This document shows positions 60,942 to 64,000 of a stretch of DNA of 64,000 nt, piece by piece. A model generated the notes under the pieces. It was not told the origin of the DNA. It saw nothing but the letters and a program-made list of their open reading frames with translations, and ran no database searches. The stretch covers positions 31,924-95,923 of the forward strand of contig JNEU01000207.1 in NCBI GenBank assembly GCA_000697475.1, written 5' to 3'. Numbering within the stretch: position 1 is the stretch's first letter; every line of letters begins with the position of its first letter. The position numbers were made by a program, and so were the translations under genes. This DNA is from Lichtheimia corymbifera B2541 (lineage: Eukaryota; Mucoromycota; Mucoromycetes; Mucorales; Lichtheimiaceae).

Positions 60942-62446
60942 TCATACATCCACCTCCCAGAGCGTGAAATATTGGTGCGTCTTTGAGTCGAGCGAGGTAA
61001 CAAACCTACTTACCGCGACCTTTTGGATTGAAAGTGGTCCCATCCAATCGTGGCTGCTTGAGATGAGTGGTCCGAGGATGGTGGCAAGGTTCTGAGACGA
61101 CTTCTTGTTCTTTCGGTTGATGATGGTGGCGTGCGTTGTCGTCTCCATGGTAAGCCCACCCCTTTGCATCAATGCGCCCTGCAGCATTTCTATAACATAT
61201 AATAATGAGAATGACTTTGAACTATTTTAAAAACAATCGCTGCATACCGATGAACTCGTTGATGGGGCTGGCTTCGTCTGTCGGGCACACACCAAGTACT
61301 AAACCAACATTTGCTTAGTTGAAGTGAAACAAAGAGACACACGTGAGCATAATGTATACCTTGGACTCGGCCAGTTGGGTTGAAGAATGCGACCTTGTCG
61401 CAAATGAACGTGTTGTGTATGGATTGTGGCGCTTGTGCCACAATCACTGCAACCTCTTGAGCAAGCTGCGCTACTTCTGCAGCAGACCATTCTCCATCCG
61501 TCTTGCAGACGGAAAAGTGAAGCTTTGCCTCGGCTACCACTCTTCCGTTTGCCCCCACCGTTTGCTGCAAAGCAGCAAGGTGGTTTGCCACCTGCGTGCC
61601 ACCAACAGTGATAATAACGTAGTTTTTTGTTGCTGGCCCAAAAACCACTAGCTACCAAAAAGAAAGAATATGTTTAGAAGTTGATAGTCAACACATAGCC
61701 ACTTTTTGCTTGTGACATATTTACCATTCGTTGCATGACGTTGACAACATGGCCAACCTTCTGCTCTGGTCCTTCGATCACCAATTCCTTGCCATCAACC
61801 AACTCGACTGTAACGCCTGTAGCGAGCTCCTTGAGCTTGCTCATCACCTCGCTATCGCAACCTACCAAACGGAAAGAAAACAAAGTGTGTCATGAGATCA
61901 GTGCTAGTATTCTTCTTCAAGTAACGTACCGAACACCTCCATAAGATCGTCCTGTTCTTTCTTCCATGTGATTGCCTTGTTGCAGTGGGCACCGGACAAA
62001 GTATCCCACACGTTGGGCGCCAACATCTCCCAAACGGCATCTTCTTCTTCTTCATGTTGGCAATCATCGTCACTTTCATCATCACTGTCTCCGGAATCGT
62101 TATCGGATGATGAGCTTGCTTCATCAGAAAGTTCATCAAGGTGGATACGCTTGTGAACAGCAGGCTGGGCAGGATCTTGGGAAGATTCACTGTCAAGTGA
62201 CGCGTTGGACACGGTACGCTTGAGCGTAGGAGCAGCAGTAGTAAGCGTGCACGTGGCAGAGGCTAAAGAGGAGTCAGTAAGCATGCACATAGCAGAGGCT
62301 GAAGAGGAGACAGTAAGCGTGCTCGTGGCAGAGGCTGAAGAGGCGGGTGTAAGCTTGCTCGTGGCAGAGGCTGAAGCAGAAGAAGAAGAACTGGACATGG
62401 AAAAAGAGACGAAAGGGGGAGGAAAAAGATGCTGCGCAGTATTCAT
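60942..62446 (-). CDS. Unidentified five-exon protein with Ser/Ala repeats, acidic tract and KH-like segment
   Basis: Exons 61930-62446, 61725-61861, 61360-61651, 61248-61298 and 60942-61189 join in frame to 414 aa. The N-terminus has tandem SASAT/LT repeats (about 17-65), then an acidic stretch (SDNDSGDSDDESDDD). Exon 2 (SKLKELATGVTVELVDGKEL, VIEGPEQKVGHVVNVMQRM) has a beta-alpha pattern like a KH or ferredoxin fold. Exons 3 and 4 read FGPATKNYVIITVGGTQVAN and CPTDEASPINEFI. The family is not recognised. The start could be 62446 or 62398. A further 66-nt intron inside the last exon (donor GTAAGT at about 61011) is possible and would keep the frame. Confidence 0.6.
62245..62400 (-). repeat. 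Coding minisatellite in the 62446 gene
   Basis: About five imperfect 36-39 bp units (GCAGAGGCTGAAGAGGAG with CGTGCTCGTGG-type linkers) encode SSSASATxxLT repeats. Being in frame, copy number may vary between strains without breaking the gene. Confidence 0.7.
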
Positions 62447-63676
62447 CGCGTTTTATGCTCACTATGAACCATATCTAATTCGATACGGATCATGGGGGCA
62501 ACGTTACATTCGCGCAAAAAGGCTTTTTGTTGCAGTATTTCCATAGTTGAAGACACACACACCCAATATTCATATACTTTACCCATCCATCTACATTCGA
62601 TGAATCCTCACTTTTGAACAGGATAACGCGTATAATTGACCCATTACATGGATGGTAATTAATAGGCATAATGTAATTTGGTATATTCCTTGGATCAACA
62701 TACAAATGCATCCGCTGTCATATTGCAGTCAACCAACTTTGAGCGTGTCAAAATTGCGTAGCAGCGCAGGTACCTGCATCCCAACCAAGATTTAAATGAA
62801 TGTTTTCTTAACATATATTGTCATGGTGAAGAAGTGACAAGTACAATGATTGTGTGAATGTTGATCTACAGCCTTTGAATCGATAATCGGTGTACAATGT
62901 CGGGGGAGACACCTCGGATGACTTGATCCGACGCGTTAGCTTTCTGATCCAGAAAAAGAAATCCATTAACCTTTTTGACAGAATCAAACCTTCGTAAAAA
63001 TCGTCTCACTTTGCTACATTGTGATGATTACCCCTTCACGAGAATAAAAAGGTATCACTTGGGAAAGATGCATATAGCTTACATGAATACGCCATAACAG
63101 CAGACAGCCTTGGAAGTAAAGAAGATCGATCTCACTGTGGTAAAGAAAAAGGGGGTTACCGGATATTGGGAATGCATGCATCAATGTGTTTATCGTCATG
63201 CATCCCAACCAACCCTTTTTCACGTGAAAATTTTTTCACACGCAAGGAACAACATGCAGCAACACACAGACATTGATTGACCAACCATCTCCCCTTATTG
63301 TTAACCCTGAATGATTATTGTGGGGGCTATGTAAATTAAGAGCATCACCATTAGCACTCTTAGACCAATATTGCTTATGTGGAGTAGGTTGTTGAGTATC
63401 GGTTGATCGATCGATCGATCACAATTATGTCTGTACAACAACACGCTGCATGACACTCGTGTACCAACCAATAAATCTCAGCCGCGATTTGCCTTTACAC
63501 CTCTTCATTATTCTGACTTCTGTTTAAAATACAAGGAACAAGGATGGTAGATAACGACAATGAATAGGGGAAACAATGGAAACAAGGCTGCATGGTGATA
63601 TGAACAATGAGCCTGTGGTAAATGGAGATAAGGGGAGGTTATAAACTTCCAGTCGGGGGTAAAACGCGTCGTTCCA
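62447..63676. other. Gene-free 1.2 kb interval
   Basis: No supported gene. A GATC-repeat (CGATCGATCGATCGATC) lies at about 63404-63420. Confidence 0.5.
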
Positions 63677-64000
63677 TCAAGCTCCTCTTTTCTTCCTACT
63701 ATCACTTTTGACCCCAACAAGCGAATGGCGTTCCCGATCCAACAACATTGACAGTAATCCAAGGCATCTTGAGCAAGGTAAGGTGAGGAATCAGGTGTGC
63801 GATTGACAGTGCCATTGTAACTAACCTTGAGCAACCAATTAGCAGCTTCCACGCCATTGACACCAACGCCTTTATGAAGCCTTGAGAAAACCACGCAGGC
63901 GTATCTCTTATCCACCTCATCGAATCATATTCGTGTGGCCTGTCTGTCACCTTGATCCTTGTGCAAAACTCCAGAACGACGTACGAGAAACGACGTGTTT
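63677..64000 (-). CDS. 3' end of an unidentified gene, truncated by the window edge
   Basis: Exons 63826 to beyond 64000 and 63677-63767, joined by a 58-nt GT-AG intron, give 87 C-terminal residues. The upstream exon is open to the edge (RRFSYVVLEFC, HEYDSMRWIRDTPAWFSQGF) and ends in a hydrophobic helix (IKALVSMAWKLLIGC). The last exon ends DRERHSLVGVKSDSRKKRGA. Other frames here are also open but do not splice cleanly. Family not recognised. Confidence 0.4.

Noticed and set aside
63404..63420. GATC repeat as a regulatory or replication element
   Set aside because: Short simple-sequence run with no further context.

Overview
This window looks like nuclear DNA of an early-diverging filamentous fungus, most likely Mucoromycota (Mucorales-like). 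The basis is many short spliceosomal introns (about 45-80 nt, GT-AG with occasional GC-AG), fungal housekeeping proteins (Vps34, Ggc1-type GTP/GDP carrier, Cox16, Rrg7, complex I NDUFB9), a WRKY-GCM1 type zinc-finger factor and several F-box/LRR paralogues. The phylum is inference; no rRNA or marker search was possible.

Layout. 298-3815: VPS34 in 18 exons. 3885-10795: a large composite inverted-repeat region (R1) with no intact gene. 11421-14433: an F-box gene and an unidentified basic/acidic protein, both minus. 15157-16208: nitronate monooxygenase 1. 16421-23338: dysferlin-domain (Pex30-like) membrane protein, GTP/GDP carrier, class II eIF4E, HSL-type hydrolase and a coiled-coil protein. 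25513-29810: nitronate monooxygenase 2, an O-fucosyltransferase-like type II membrane protein and COX16. 30473-32330: a frameshifted F-box gene. 33145-34348: WRKY-GCM1 factor. 36666-37504: ribosomal protein eL13. 38426-39160: secreted thaumatin-like protein. 39498-41601: acidic/basic nuclear protein with a NET-like segment. 42076-43859: third F-box/LRR gene. 44438-46908: RRG7-type mitochondrial nuclease-fold protein and a Nup96-like protein. 48480-49635: C2H2 factor. 50678-52106: S-adenosylhomocysteinase. 52637-53819: small secreted Kre9/Knh1-like protein and NDUFB9. 54045-60530: second composite inverted-repeat region (R2). 60942-62446: unidentified five-exon gene. 63677-64000: 3' end of an unidentified gene running off the window.

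The protein genes are ordinary and mostly functionally unrelated neighbours. The striking part is the pair R1/R2, together about 13.4 kb or 21 percent of the window. They share left ends, subterminal arms, a decayed ORF and arrays of a diverged module with a TTGATCAGCATG core. R2 has a central palindrome whose arms are identical by eye over at least 261 bp. No transposase was recognised, so the family may be an undescribed foldback-like element.

Exon coordinates were worked out by hand from splice consensus, reading frame and family similarity. No database search or alignment program was used.
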